Assembly: GCF_001411555.2 (NCBI RefSeq)
Contig: NC_049907.1
Coordinates: 34,555,866-34,619,865, forward strand
Source: Juglans regia
Taxonomy: Eukaryota > Streptophyta > Magnoliopsida > Fagales > Juglandaceae
Reading direction: 5' to 3'
DNA: 64,000 nt
The translations under genes were made by a program, and so were the position numbers. Positions within the stretch are counted from its first letter, which is position 1. Each line of letters opens with the position of its first letter. Below, one piece after another: positions 11,293 to 20,744 of this stretch. Under the pieces are notes generated by a model, which saw nothing but the letters and a program-made list of their open reading frames with translations, was not told the DNA's origin and made no database searches.

Positions 11293-12699
11293 ATGGCGGC
11301 CAAGGATTTTGGTCGACGTTCCTTTGCTGATCTGGTATCTGTGGTTCCGCAACCACTTCCAGAATTATTGGTGCCTCATCGTGGGCCAAAGTACGTGGAT
11401 GGAGAAATGTGTTTTCAGTTCACCAAGGAGGAAATCGCTCGATCTGCAGAACCTTTTCGGTTCTCTATTGTGCTGAAGTTTATAAGACAGAGACCTTCGT
11501 TGGATGGGATTCGGTCGTTTATACATCTTCGCTGGGGATTATCTTGCATGCCAATGGTTACAGCTATGCGGAGATCAAGAAATGTTTTCATTCGAATGAC
11601 CAATGAGCAAGATTTCGTCAAAGCAATTTCTCGTGAATCTTGTGAAGTAAATGGGAATCAGTATCGTGTTTTTCACTGGAATCCAGAGTTTAATGAAGAT
11701 GAGGAACCGTCTTTGGTCCCAGTTTGGATTGTGCTGCCGGGGCTTCCTCCAAATTTCTATCATGAATCTTTTCTAAAGATTTTAACTGCTCCGATTGGTA
11801 AGTTCATTAGAAGAGATAATACAACCAAATGTGCAACTCGCACGGATGGAGCTCGTTTATGTTTGGAGATGGATGCATCAAAAAAACCAATTTATTATTT
11901 TTGGATTGGGATGCCTGGATCGGGACGCAAGCAAGAAATCATTTATGAGACGCTTCCAGCATTTTTTACTCATTGTAAAATTCAAGGGCACAATGCTCGT
12001 ACTTGTAAATTGCATAATCGGAGTGATGGAGAAAAGATTTGGATACGAAAGAATGTAAAAGATTCTGAAGAAAAAAAAACAGAGATACAAGCGGAAAATA
12101 ATGTTGAGTTGGATAAAGGCAAGGGAGTGATGATGATGGAAGCAGGAATGGATCAGGGAGACACGGAAAAAATAGTTTTGTCGCAGGATCAAACTCGGGA
12201 TTATGGTGCTCAAGAAATGGGTGAAAAGGAGGGGGAACCTCTGGATAAGTTGGAGGGTCAAGAAATGGATGTTAGGTTGATTGAAGAAAATGAATTATCT
12301 GGTAAGGATTATCATGTAGAGGAGATAGAAGATGAAGAAACAGAGGGATTAAAAATGAATGAATTGGTGAAGCTGGCAGGGGAGGGGTCGACGGAAGAGA
12401 GGTTTGCTGGGGTTGTTAATACAGAAAATTTGGATAGTAATTTGATTTTTGAAAAGGAATTAGAGCCGATAGTTTCTGATTCGGAGCTAGGAAAAATACC
12501 TGAGGAGAATACTGAATGTATGGAGGATACGGTTTCTGAACCAGATACGGAGCTAAACGTGGAACATTTCTCGAAACAAAAAGACTATGCTTCGGATAAT
12601 GAGGGTGAGAATGTTAAGCGAAAAGGAACGAGGAAAATATTTCAAAAAGTTCGAAGTTCGAATCGGGTAAGTTCTCGGCCAAATAAATTTTCTTTATGA
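11293..12699 (+). CDS. L1 ORF1 protein: DUF4283 domain and CCHC-like knuckle
   Basis: The 468-codon ORF starts at the first ATG in frame (MAAKDFGRRSFADLVS); the frame is open a little further upstream but has no earlier ATG. Residues about 35-190 match DUF4283, the RNA-binding-like domain of plant L1 ORF1 (block VPVWIVLPGLPPNFY). A zinc knuckle follows near residue 230 (HCKIQGHNARTC). There the usual first Cys of the C-x2-C pair appears replaced, leaving C-x4-H-x4-C only. The last 200 residues are acidic and low in complexity (Glu/Asp), ending in a basic tail (KRKGTRKIFQKVRSSNR). ORF1 proteins coat L1 RNA in the ribonucleoprotein. The frame is fully open. The stop overlaps the ORF2 start as ATGA at 12696-12699. 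Confidence 0.9.
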   Translation: MAAKDFGRRSFADLVSVVPQPLPELLVPHRGPKYVDGEMCFQFTKEEIARSAEPFRFSIVLKFIRQRPSLDGIRSFIHLRWGLSCMPMVTAMRRSRNVFIRMTNEQDFVKAISRESCEVNGNQYRVFHWNPEFNEDEEPSLVPVWIVLPGLPPNFYHESFLKILTAPIGKFIRRDNTTKCATRTDGARLCLEMDASKKPIYYFWIGMPGSGRKQEIIYETLPAFFTHCKIQGHNARTCKLHNRSDGEKIWIRKNVKDSEEKKTEIQAENNVELDKGKGVMMMEAGMDQGDTEKIVLSQDQTRDYGAQEMGEKEGEPLDKLEGQEMDVRLIEENELSGKDYHVEEIEDEETEGLKMNELVKLAGEGSTEERFAGVVNTENLDSNLIFEKELEPIVSDSELGKIPEENTECMEDTVSEPDTELNVEHFSKQKDYASDNEGENVKRKGTRKIFQKVRSSNRVSSRPNKFSL

Positions 12700-13379
12700 T
12701 TGGTCCAATTTTATCATGGAATATTAGAGGATTTGGAACTTCTAGAGGTCGTTTAAAAAGTTTGGTTAGGAAATTAAATCCGAAAATTGTTGCGTTAATG
12801 GAACCTTTTGCTTCATCGGATAAGGTGCAGGAGGTCGCTCGGTTTCTTCATATGGATAAGTTTATTATAAATGATGGGGAGTCTGGTAAGATTTGGGTGT
12901 TTTGGCATGATGATATTTCAGTTCAGCCGATTATTTGCAAAGAACAATATATTTTAATTCGTGTTGGAGTGGGAAATAACGCTGTCATTTGTTGTTTTGT
13001 TTATGCAAAATGTAATTTGGGTGAGAGGAGAGAATTGTGGGAGTCTCTCAATGGTCAACTAATAGGTAATGAGCCTTGTATTGTTGTAGGGGATTTTAAT
13101 ATTATAAGGGAAGACTCGGAGCGTAGAGGTGGTAGACCACGTCCGAGAATGGCTATGGAGGATTTCAATAATTGGATTGATAATTGTGGTTTAATGGACA
13201 TGAAGTCGTCGGGAAGAATATTTTCTTGGTGTAATGGCCAAAGAGGGTTAGCATGTAGTTGGGCAAAATTGGATAGAGGTTTAGTTAATGCCAGTTGCTT
13301 GACTAGATTTCCATATATGAATAATTGTTATTTATCGAGATCAACTTCTGATCATTCGCCTATGTTTATTCAATTTTAG
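12696..13379 (+). CDS. L1 ORF2, first part: APE-type endonuclease, ended by an in-frame stop
   Basis: The start ATG overlaps the ORF1 stop by 4 nt (ATGA), which fits termination-reinitiation. The 227-residue open part is a complete apurinic-type endonuclease: WNIRG (Asn9), LMEPF (Glu36), GDFN (Asp133, Asn135) and SDHSP (Asp219, His220), all the expected catalytic residues. This domain nicks target DNA for target-primed reverse transcription. A TAG at 13377-13379 stops it immediately after the SDHSP block. The same frame continues open for 14 codons to an ATG at 13425 and then through RT, so the only lesion is this one codon. Without readthrough the element would make endonuclease and RT as separate chains. 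Confidence 0.9.
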   Translation: MIGPILSWNIRGFGTSRGRLKSLVRKLNPKIVALMEPFASSDKVQEVARFLHMDKFIINDGESGKIWVFWHDDISVQPIICKEQYILIRVGVGNNAVICCFVYAKCNLGERRELWESLNGQLIGNEPCIVVGDFNIIREDSERRGGRPRPRMAMEDFNNWIDNCGLMDMKSSGRIFSWCNGQRGLACSWAKLDRGLVNASCLTRFPYMNNCYLSRSTSDHSPMFIQF

Positions 13380-13424
13380 TCTGATCTTTTTAAGTATGGT
13401 CATTCTCCATTTCGGTTTCAGCAG

Positions 13425-16400
13425 ATGTGGATAGAGCATCCAGATTTTCATCAGTTTGTGGGTAGGATTTGGACAGAGCAGGTGGGTGGTTTTGGTCTTC
13501 TGAAGCTGGCTTTTAAGCTTAAAAAATTAAGAGGTTCTTTACGTGAATGGAATAAGTGTATTTTTGGTAGAACTGAAGCTCATATTCAGGGGTTAGAAAA
13601 TAAAATTGAGGAATTGGAATCTGATCTACAACAGCATTGGAATCCGGCGATTGAACAGGATCTTGTGAGTAAAAATATGGAGTTAGCTAGTTGGCGTAGA
13701 CGGGAAGAAATTAGATTGGCTCAATTGGCTAAAATTAAATGGCGGGCAGAAGGGGACCAAAATTCATCTTTCTTTCAGGCGATTTTGTCTGTTAAACGGA
13801 AACAAAGAGTCTCGGACATGAGACTACAAGATGGAACTTATTTGGGATCTCCTGAGGAGATCCATTTAAGTGCTGTCAATTATTTTTCAAATTTTTTACA
13901 AACTGAAAGTCATGATAGTTTACCGGATTTATCTCATATTATTTCGGATGTTATTTCTTTGGAGGATAATGAGATTATTGGGGCTATTCCTTCGATTAAT
14001 GAAGTGAAAAATGCTCTGGATTCCATTCCTTCTAATAGTGCGCCAGGACCGGATGGTTTTGGTTCGGGTTTTTTTAAGAGTGTCTGGGATATTATTAAGA
14101 TGGATATTATGGCAGCGGTGGAAGAGTTTTTTAGAGGTGGTAAATGGTCGAGATTTTATACGTCGTCTTATGTGGTCTTAATTCCTAAGATGGATAAGCC
14201 TAATGGGTTTGATAAATTTAGACCAATAAGTCTTTGTTCGGTGTTTTATAAAATTTGCTCTAAGGTACTTGTAAACCGTTTGGCTGTTTTGCTTCCTAAA
14301 ATTATTTCTGTTGAACAAGGTGCGTTTATTCCTGGAAGAAGTATTTTTGAGAACATTAGTCTAAGACAAGAAATGGTCCATTCTATTAATAAAAAAATTC
14401 ATGGGGGTAACGTGGTATTGAAACTTGATATGGCCAAGGCTTATGATCGTGTTGAGTGGGATTTTCTATTGAAGGTACTTCAATCTTTTGGGTTTTCTCC
14501 TGCTGTTTGTGGTCTTATTAAGGAGTGTATTACTACGCCTTGGTACTCGATATTAATGAATGGTACTACAAAAGGTTTTTTTAAAGGTGGTAGAGGATTG
14601 AGGCAAGGTGATCCTTTGTCGCCTTATTTGTTTATTATTTTACAGGAGGTTTTGTCTCGTCTTATAAAACAAAAAGTGGAAGAAAAAAGTTTTGGACATT
14701 TTTCTCAACCTAGAGGTACGATTTTAGTATCTCATCTAATGTATGCGGATGATGTGGTCATATTCACTAATGGTGGTTGTCGATCAATTCGGTGTCTACT
14801 AAATATTTTGAATACATATGAGAAGTGGTCTGGTCAATTGATTAATAAAGAGAAAACTGCTATGTATTTTTCCAAAAATCTTTCAATGGCTAGAAGAAGG
14901 AATCTTAAACGATTGGCAGGATTTTCGGAAGGTAAGTTTCCTTTTAAATATTTGGGGGTGCCTATTGTGTCGGGTAGAATGAAAATCAGTGATTTGGAAG
15001 AGTTGGAGAACAAGGTTAAAAGAAAAATTAGTGGTTGGAAAATGAAATTACTTTCAGCAGGGGGCCGAGTGATTTTATTGAGGCATGTTTTGGCTAGTAT
15101 GGCGTTGCATCAACTAGCAGTTTTACAAGTTCCAATGTTAATTATTTCATCATTAAATCAGTTAATGAGTGCTTTCTTTTGGGGAGAAAGGGATGGAAAG
15201 GGTAAGAAAAAATGGGTTGCTTGGAGGAATATTTGTATGCCAATAGAAGAAGGAGGTTTGGGTATTAGATCGTTTGATGATATGCAAAAGGCTCTTCATT
15301 TAAAGCTTGCCTGGAAATTGATGCATGAAGATTCTCTTTGGACAAATTTTTTTCGCTCAAAATATGTGGGGAATAAACCTTTGATGTTGTTGGATTCTAA
15401 AAAGGGGACAAGTATTTGGCGGATGATTGTTAGAAACATTCCTACAGTTTTGAGCAATTCTAAATGGAAAATTCGAGAAGGTAATGTATTTTTTTGGTAT
15501 GATAAATGGTTGGATCAGGGGCCTCTTGCTGATAATGTTTTGGTAAGTGAGCAACCTCTTTTGAAGATAAAAGATTGTATATTGGATAGAGGATGGGATA
15601 TGGCTCGGTTAGAGAGGCTTGTGGGGTCTGAAGCTGCAGAGAGGGTATTAGAGGTTTTTGCAAATTGTAAAGAAGGCAGTGATTTGTTAATCTGGACTAC
15701 TAGTGAAAGTGGACAGTTTTCAACAAAATCAGCTTGGGATTGTGTTCGTGTTAGAGGTCAGAATTTTGAGGGGAATAAGTGGATTTGGAATAGCATTCTT
15801 CCAAAAAAATTTTCGGTATTTATGTGGAAGGCTTGGCATGGAGCTTTAGCAGTGGATGATAAAATTCGGAGAATTGGTATTCCTTTAGTCTCGAGATGCA
15901 ACTGTTGTATTCAAGGACAATATGAAGACTTAAATCATGTTTTATTTGCTGGTGAAGAGACTGCCGAAGTCTGGAAAAAAATTGGAGTTATGCTTGGGCT
16001 ACCTATTGGAAGGAACTGGTATGAAACATGTCTTAGTTGGTTTAGGAGAGCTTCTAATGCCTCTCAATCTGGTGTCATTTTGGGTGTATTACCTACTGTG
16101 ATTTCGTGGAGGCTTTGGACTAGGAGATGTAAAGCCCGTATGGAAGGGAAGATTGAATCTGGTCAAGTTGTGTGGCAATCTATCAAACAGTGGGTGGGCG
16201 TTATTTGTCAAGGGTTTTCAAAGCCTAAGAAATTTAATCAGATTGACCTTTACATTCTTAATTGTTTTAATTTACAGCAAGTTCCAATCAAAAAACAAAA
16301 GACTGATTACATAGCTTGGTCTAAGCCGGAACCAGGTCGTGTGAAGCTCAACACGGATGGAAGTAGTCTTGGGAATCCAGGTGTGGCAGGGGCAGGAGGT

Positions 16401-16823
16401 GTGATCCGGGATATGCATGGTAATCTGTTGTTAGCATTTTCAAATAACATTGGTTACGGTACCAGTAACTATGCAGAGTTGAGAGCTCTAGTGGAGGGTG
16501 TCAAACATTGTAAGAATTTGAATTTTATTGCAGTAGATGTTGAAATGGATTCTAAAGTGGTTCTGGCATGGTTAGATAATAAACGCTGTGGTAGCTGGTA
16601 TTTGGAGGATTATTGGGAGGAATTGCAACTTCAGATCATTAATATGGATATACGGTTTATGCACATCCATAGGGAAGGAAATGGGGCTGCGGATTGGTTA
16701 GCTAAAAGGGGGGCAATTGATGGTGATGTGGTATGGCAGAGCATGGGTGAGGTTTCTCCTCTGTTACGGGGTTTGATTAGAGTTGATAAATGGGGACTTC
16801 CTTCTGTTAGGCGGAAGAAATAG
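13425..16823 (+). CDS. L1 ORF2, second part: reverse transcriptase, zf-RVT and RNase H
   Basis: The frame is the same as the endonuclease part and is open for 1132 codons from the ATG at 13425. Residues about 185-470 form the non-LTR reverse transcriptase (NSAPGPDG, RPISLCSVFYKI, LRQGDPLSP, catalytic YADD at 440-443). Residues about 765-860 are the zf-RVT region (KKFSVFMWKAWHG, CNCC, NHVLF). Residues about 970-1100 are the plant-type RNase H with all four acidic positions visible: Asp978 in NTDGSS, Glu1018 in AELRAL, Asp1042 in EMDS and Asp1090 in GAADWLAKRG. Acquisition of RNase H is typical of plant L1 lineages. All catalytic motifs are intact, so the enzyme looks potentially active. Its translation depends on getting past the TAG 45 nt upstream of this ATG. 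Confidence 0.92.
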   Translation: MWIEHPDFHQFVGRIWTEQVGGFGLLKLAFKLKKLRGSLREWNKCIFGRTEAHIQGLENKIEELESDLQQHWNPAIEQDLVSKNMELASWRRREEIRLAQLAKIKWRAEGDQNSSFFQAILSVKRKQRVSDMRLQDGTYLGSPEEIHLSAVNYFSNFLQTESHDSLPDLSHIISDVISLEDNEIIGAIPSINEVKNALDSIPSNSAPGPDGFGSGFFKSVWDIIKMDIMAAVEEFFRGGKWSRFYTSSYVVLIPKMDKPNGFDKFRPISLCSVFYKICSKVLVNRLAVLLPKIISVEQGAFIPGRSIFENISLRQEMVHSINKKIHGGNVVLKLDMAKAYDRVEWDFLLKVLQSFGFSPAVCGLIKECITTPWYSILMNGTTKGFFKGGRGLRQGDPLSPYLFIILQEVLSRLIKQKVEEKSFGHFSQPRGTILVSHLMYADDVVIFTNGGCRSIRCLLNILNTYEKWSGQLINKEKTAMYFSKNLSMARRRNLKRLAGFSEGKFPFKYLGVPIVSGRMKISDLEELENKVKRKISGWKMKLLSAGGRVILLRHVLASMALHQLAVLQVPMLIISSLNQLMSAFFWGERDGKGKKKWVAWRNICMPIEEGGLGIRSFDDMQKALHLKLAWKLMHEDSLWTNFFRSKYVGNKPLMLLDSKKGTSIWRMIVRNIPTVLSNSKWKIREGNVFFWYDKWLDQGPLADNVLVSEQPLLKIKDCILDRGWDMARLERLVGSEAAERVLEVFANCKEGSDLLIWTTSESGQFSTKSAWDCVRVRGQNFEGNKWIWNSILPKKFSVFMWKAWHGALAVDDKIRRIGIPLVSRCNCCIQGQYEDLNHVLFAGEETAEVWKKIGVMLGLPIGRNWYETCLSWFRRASNASQSGVILGVLPTVISWRLWTRRCKARMEGKIESGQVVWQSIKQWVGVICQGFSKPKKFNQIDLYILNCFNLQQVPIKKQKTDYIAWSKPEPGRVKLNTDGSSLGNPGVAGAGGVIRDMHGNLLLAFSNNIGYGTSNYAELRALVEGVKHCKNLNFIAVDVEMDSKVVLAWLDNKRCGSWYLEDYWEELQLQIINMDIRFMHIHREGNGAADWLAKRGAIDGDVVWQSMGEVSPLLRGLIRVDKWGLPSVRRKK

Positions 16824-17147
16824 ATGAGTCTTGTGATTGTTTCTGGTTTTCGTTTCGTGCAGAGTTGCTTTGCGGTTGAGTGGTTCGGGGTTCGGTCTTG
16901 TTTTTGCTGGTATAAGCAGGTTTTTTTTTTCTCTTTTCCAGTTTTCGTTTTGCTGGTTTGGGTCTGTAGTTTTAGTTGGATTTGTATTTTGTTTTTGGGT
17001 TTTGGTTTAGATACAAGGGATGGTCTGTATCCTGAGTGTCAGTTTTGTTACCACGGTTTTCCTCCGCCATAAGTGAGGTTGATTAATAAAATTGGGACGG
17101 GGCCGCTAATGGACAGGTGGTTTCCGGCTCTTCTATAAAAAAAAAAA
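16824..17147 (+). other. L1 3' UTR and poly(A) tail
   Basis: T/G-rich sequence without conserved coding sense, then an A tail from 17137 to 17147 that abuts the right target duplication at 17148-17162. Confidence 0.85.
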
Positions 17148-18339
17148 ATGTTACTTTCAAGTTACTTTATATTTATACTAATTGTTTATATTTTTTGAAA
17201 TGATGAGTTTGAGTTTAATTTTGGCCGACGAGAGGATCGATTAATGGTTGAGATGATGTCAAATGCATTTCGGAGGTACAAAGGTCGATGCCATGCACAC
17301 TATAAGAAGTTCAGTACTACAATAGAGGCGCGCCAAATTCCATTCTAAGGTTTTCCACCAAACAAATAGGAGAAGGTTTGTGATATGTTTGAAGATCCTG
17401 CTTATTAGGTAATATCGTTGTTATCTTTTTTTAATAGTTTATGATAGATGTATTAAACATATAAACTAATATTTTTTTTAGCAACAGAATACTGTGTACA
17501 AAGCAAATAGATCAAATTTAAAGATAAATCATCATGCGGGTTCTCGATCTTTTTATCGTTTGTCTAACAAAATGGTAAGTTATTTTAGTGCCCGTTAAAT
17601 ATTAACATATAATACATTTTTCTGATTTAAGTTCTAATATAGATTTTTCTTTTGTAGAAATAAGAAAGTCTTGTTGACTATGATCTGACCCAATTGTATG
17701 CTAAAGCACATAAAAATCGTGATGATATTTGGGCCAGTCCCGAATCAGAGGCAAATTATGTAAGTTTAAGTTTCTTTAATTCTATTGTCACATAATATTT
17801 TTATTACTTATACTAACTTTATCGTTTTTGTTTTTGTAAGACAAGATGATATCTCTTAAGAAAACTGTTGTGGATCCATCTGATGCATCATCTGTTAACG
17901 ATGCTCATATCATTTCTCAAGTTCTTGGATCACGTTCTGGATATTTGAGGGGCTTAGGACATTGCGTAAAACCATCATCAACATCATCATCCTATTCTCG
18001 AGCCAGATCGAATGACGATAAGACTAAAGAATTGGAGGAAGTAACACTTGAGATAGAATGATTGAGGTCCAAGAAAAAATAGTAGCTAACCCGATTGGAT
18101 CAAACAGCGAATCTTGAGGCGAGATTAGAAGAGATAATGCAGTTGAATAACCTAAATATGTTTGAACAGTTCCAGTCAATGACGTTCCAAAACTCTATGC
18201 CACCACCATAGTCTTAAAATTTATCTTTTCTTTAATTGCATTTATATTATGATGTTCCAAAACATTTGAACAATTGATGTTTGAATTACAATTTGAGTAA
18301 TAATACTATGATATTTTTAATTAAATTCTTATTTATATG

Positions 18340-18984
18340 ATTAATACCGTTCGAACATTAAATAACCAATTCGAACGATAAATTATCATTTATAACTCCA
18401 TTTGAACCAAAACCAACCCATTCGAACAAAAACTAACACATTCGAACAACAACTGAGAAATATGGACGTTCGAACAATAAAATATTTGTTCGAACAATAT
18501 TAATATGCAAAACCCTGTTCGAACGGATATAATTTTCGAAAATAAAATTTATGTTCGAACTGATATAATTTTTGTTCAAACACAATCATTTGAAAATTTT
18601 CTTAATTCGAACGAATAAAATTTATTCGAACATTCCGTTCGTTCAAACAGGATCAAATATGGTCATTAGTTCGAATAATTATTTCATATTGTTCGAATGG
18701 ACGTCTCGGTTTGAACCAAGAAATATTCTATTCAAACAATGTATTGAGACGAAATCAGTTCGTCTCAAAAAAAAATTGGTTCAAATAGTTTCGACTGCAT
18801 CCGCTCAATTTCTTCTCTAAAAATGATTTTTTTGAGACAAAATTTGATTTTCGTTTCCAAAAAAACTTTTGAGATGGTCTTTCCGAGACGAAATTTTTTT
18901 ATCTCCAAATATTATTTGGGGCGAAATTTGAGCTTTTTGAGATAAGATATTTTGTCTCAATACAAAATCCAATCTCTTGTAGTG
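18340..18984. repeat. Right subterminal array and terminus of the CACTA element
   Basis: From 18345 to 18720 the word TTCGAAC recurs about every 20-40 bp in both orientations. From 18750 to 18960 a second word, GAGACGAAA or its complement, recurs. The element ends in CTTGTAGTG at 18984. The following GGA (18985-18987) would be the 3-bp target duplication, but its left partner cannot be checked because the left end is missing. Confidence 0.75.
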
Positions 18985-20700
18985 GGAATGGAGTACTTAA
19001 TTTTTCCGTTTGTGGCCACATTAATGTTCAAAAGTATTACGGCTTCCGTACGTGCAATATGCTTAATTTGTTGTAGACATTAATTCGGAATTTTGAATTG
19101 AAAAGGAAACCTAATTTTTCTAATGTTAATTTTACTTATACACAAATGGGAGATTGATTTAACAAAATATAGCTAGATTTGATTTCATTTAATCAGGCAA
19201 CAACTTTATCCTAGTATTCGCATTCAGTTGAAGTAGTCATTTAATATTATAAACGTATATATATTTAAAACATAACGTGATTGGGACTAAATATAATATT
19301 AATCAAAGATAATAATCCGATTACCTTTAGGATAATTATGACAGCTACTAATCAATGATAATAATCCGAAAGCTAAAAAAAATGATAATAATATGAAAAT
19401 TTCTTTTAGTTTATGCTTTTTTATAATAAATTTTAATAAACGGTCATTAATTATGACAGCTTAATCACTAATCAATTGATTTTGTCCAATTAATTCTAAT
19501 ATAATATAAGTGGATTGAAAATTTTAATATGAATCAACCAAGCAATATAATTTTATCATTAAAGTGTTGTTAAGGTTATTTAAATACTTCTTAAGATTTC
19601 TGACGCAACCACAAACAAGTATTTAAATTGAATTTTTTTTTAAATTATTATACAATTAAAGCACGTTTGTTGTTTTTTCTCAATCGTGCTTTTTATCTTA
19701 TTTAAGATCAAAACATACTTTAACATCATTCAAACAACTTAATTTTTTGAGTTTTGCTATGTACAAGCAAGTTTGCATACCAATCTGCGTATTAATATTG
19801 TTGCTTTCATATTCTAAATTTAAATTAGCATTGTTTTCAATAAAATCTACTTTCTAGCCAATCATATTGACTAGGTGCATGTATTAGTGTACAGAATCGC
19901 TTACAATTAAATTTTTTCTAATTTTTTTTATTAAAGAGCTTTTAATGTTATTTAAACACTTATTAAGACTCCTAACGCAACCCAAAGCCTATTTGGGAAT
20001 GTGTTGGGTCGTAAAAAGTGGTTAATATCCTTAAAAGTTCTTTAATAGCAAAATTATAAATCACCCTCCCATTTGGCAAAAATGATTGGAGGAATATATA
20101 TTAGGCTCAAGTCTATGTTTCTCTCAATTCGTTTTTGCACTCCTAGCACTCTGCATCATGGCTACCACCCGCGACTTCCCTTCTATCATCGCTTTCTAGT
20201 AACCATGGACATCATTACTTTTTCATATTTTCTTAATTTCGTTTTCTAGATTTTTCTGGTAGCATAAGTTCCCGGAATTTATTAAGTATGAGCCTATAAT
20301 CGGCGCAATGCGCGAACCGTTATTTATACTAAATTTTATAAATCTAAATAGTTTATTATATATAATCACTACTACAACTATTAAAAAAATATCTAAAATA
20401 TATATATATATATAATGAAAAATACCTATATAAAAGAGTTCACTTTACCGATAAATATTTCATGAAAAATGCCTGATTGCACACCTTTTTTCTTCACCGA
20501 CTTATGTTGCACCGAAACAATCAGAGATTCAAACACATTAAAGTTAATTTTTTCTTTAATATATATTTTATTTAAACAAAATGGAAGAGTGTCAAACAAT
20601 CCAATCCAGGACTTATATTGGAAAGGAAATTAAAAAGGCATGCATTTTGAATAGAAAAATATTACCATCCAATAAAGACGATCCAAATGGGAAGTTTGAG
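18985..20700. other. AT-rich intergenic DNA with a MITE-like hairpin
   Basis: No coding signal. An imperfect inverted repeat lies at about 19929-20050: the left arm runs from 'ttaaagagctttta' to 'ctaacgcaaccc', and the right arm from 'gggtcgtaaa' to 'agttctttaat'. A related single arm is at 19558-19612. This fits a short hairpin MITE plus a half copy. A short TA microsatellite lies at 20399-20414. Confidence 0.5.
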
Positions 20701-20744
20701 AGAATCTAAGATTTGAGAAGAGTCTTAAGAAGAAGAAAGAAATT

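Larger units (their letters stand above)
11169..17147 (+). mobile_element. Full-length plant L1 LINE, nearly intact
   Basis: A 5,979-bp insertion flanked by a perfect 15-bp duplication. It has a 5' UTR of about 124 bp, ORF1 (DUF4283 plus zinc knuckle), ORF2 (endonuclease, RT, zf-RVT, RNase H), a T/G-rich 3' UTR (16824-17136) and an 11-nt A tail. ORF2 has one in-frame stop. The perfect duplication and otherwise open frames indicate a recent insertion, younger than the decayed CACTA gene that it interrupts. It reads the same way as the CACTA genes. Confidence 0.95.
10880..18212 (+). pseudogene. CACTA second gene (Transposase_24 / TNPA-like), split by the L1
   Basis: The 5' piece (10944-11120) reads DKINVDIPNDHTGG... 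and ends at a good splice donor (CTTG|GTAATA). After the L1 the reading resumes: 17207-17350 (DRLMVEMMSNAFRRYKGRCHAHYKKF), 17481-17575 (NRSNLKINHHAGSRSFYRLSNKM), 17659-17760 (DLTQLYAKAHKNRDDIW) and 17846-18212 (final exon with SRSGYLRGLGHCVKP and a Glu/Leu coiled coil). These are the blocks of the plant Ptta/En/Spm transposase domain, thought to bind the subterminal repeats. Small introns with GT-AG ends separate the blocks. Stops near 17346, 17368, 17661 and 18059 show decay independent of the L1, which sits in an intron-like position between the first and second blocks. Confidence 0.75.
8462..18984 (+). mobile_element. CACTA (En/Spm) transposon, left end lost, interrupted by an L1 insertion
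   Basis: The right end is exact: the sequence finishes ...AATCTCTTGTAGTG at 18984, the reverse complement of a CACTACAAGAGATT terminus. It is preceded by about 650 bp of subterminal repeats with TTCGAAC-type and GAGACGAAA-type motifs. The left side has the same TTCGAACG motif repeated from 8482 to about 9390, but no CACTA terminus, so the extreme left end is missing or replaced. Inside are a DUF4216-type transposase tail (9610-10578) and a second gene of Transposase_24 type (about 10880-18210). The order matches the usual two-gene plan (TNP2 then TNPA-like). The catalytic Transposase_21 part is absent, so the element is non-autonomous. The L1 at 11169-17147 accounts for 6 kb of its length. 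Confidence 0.75.

Noticed and set aside
11878..12261. 127-codon minus-strand ORF opposite L1 ORF1
   Set aside because: Its composition (Phe, Leu, Ser, His-rich) is what the complement of a Glu/Lys-rich acidic tail gives; the plus frame is the real one.
15357..15663. Minus-strand ORFs inside the L1 RT region
   Set aside because: They are shadows of the strongly conserved plus-strand RT/zf-RVT frame and have no domain of their own.
16824..17072. 82-codon ORF after L1 ORF2
   Set aside because: It is T/G-rich 3' UTR giving a Phe/Val/Cys-rich chance translation with no conserved motif.
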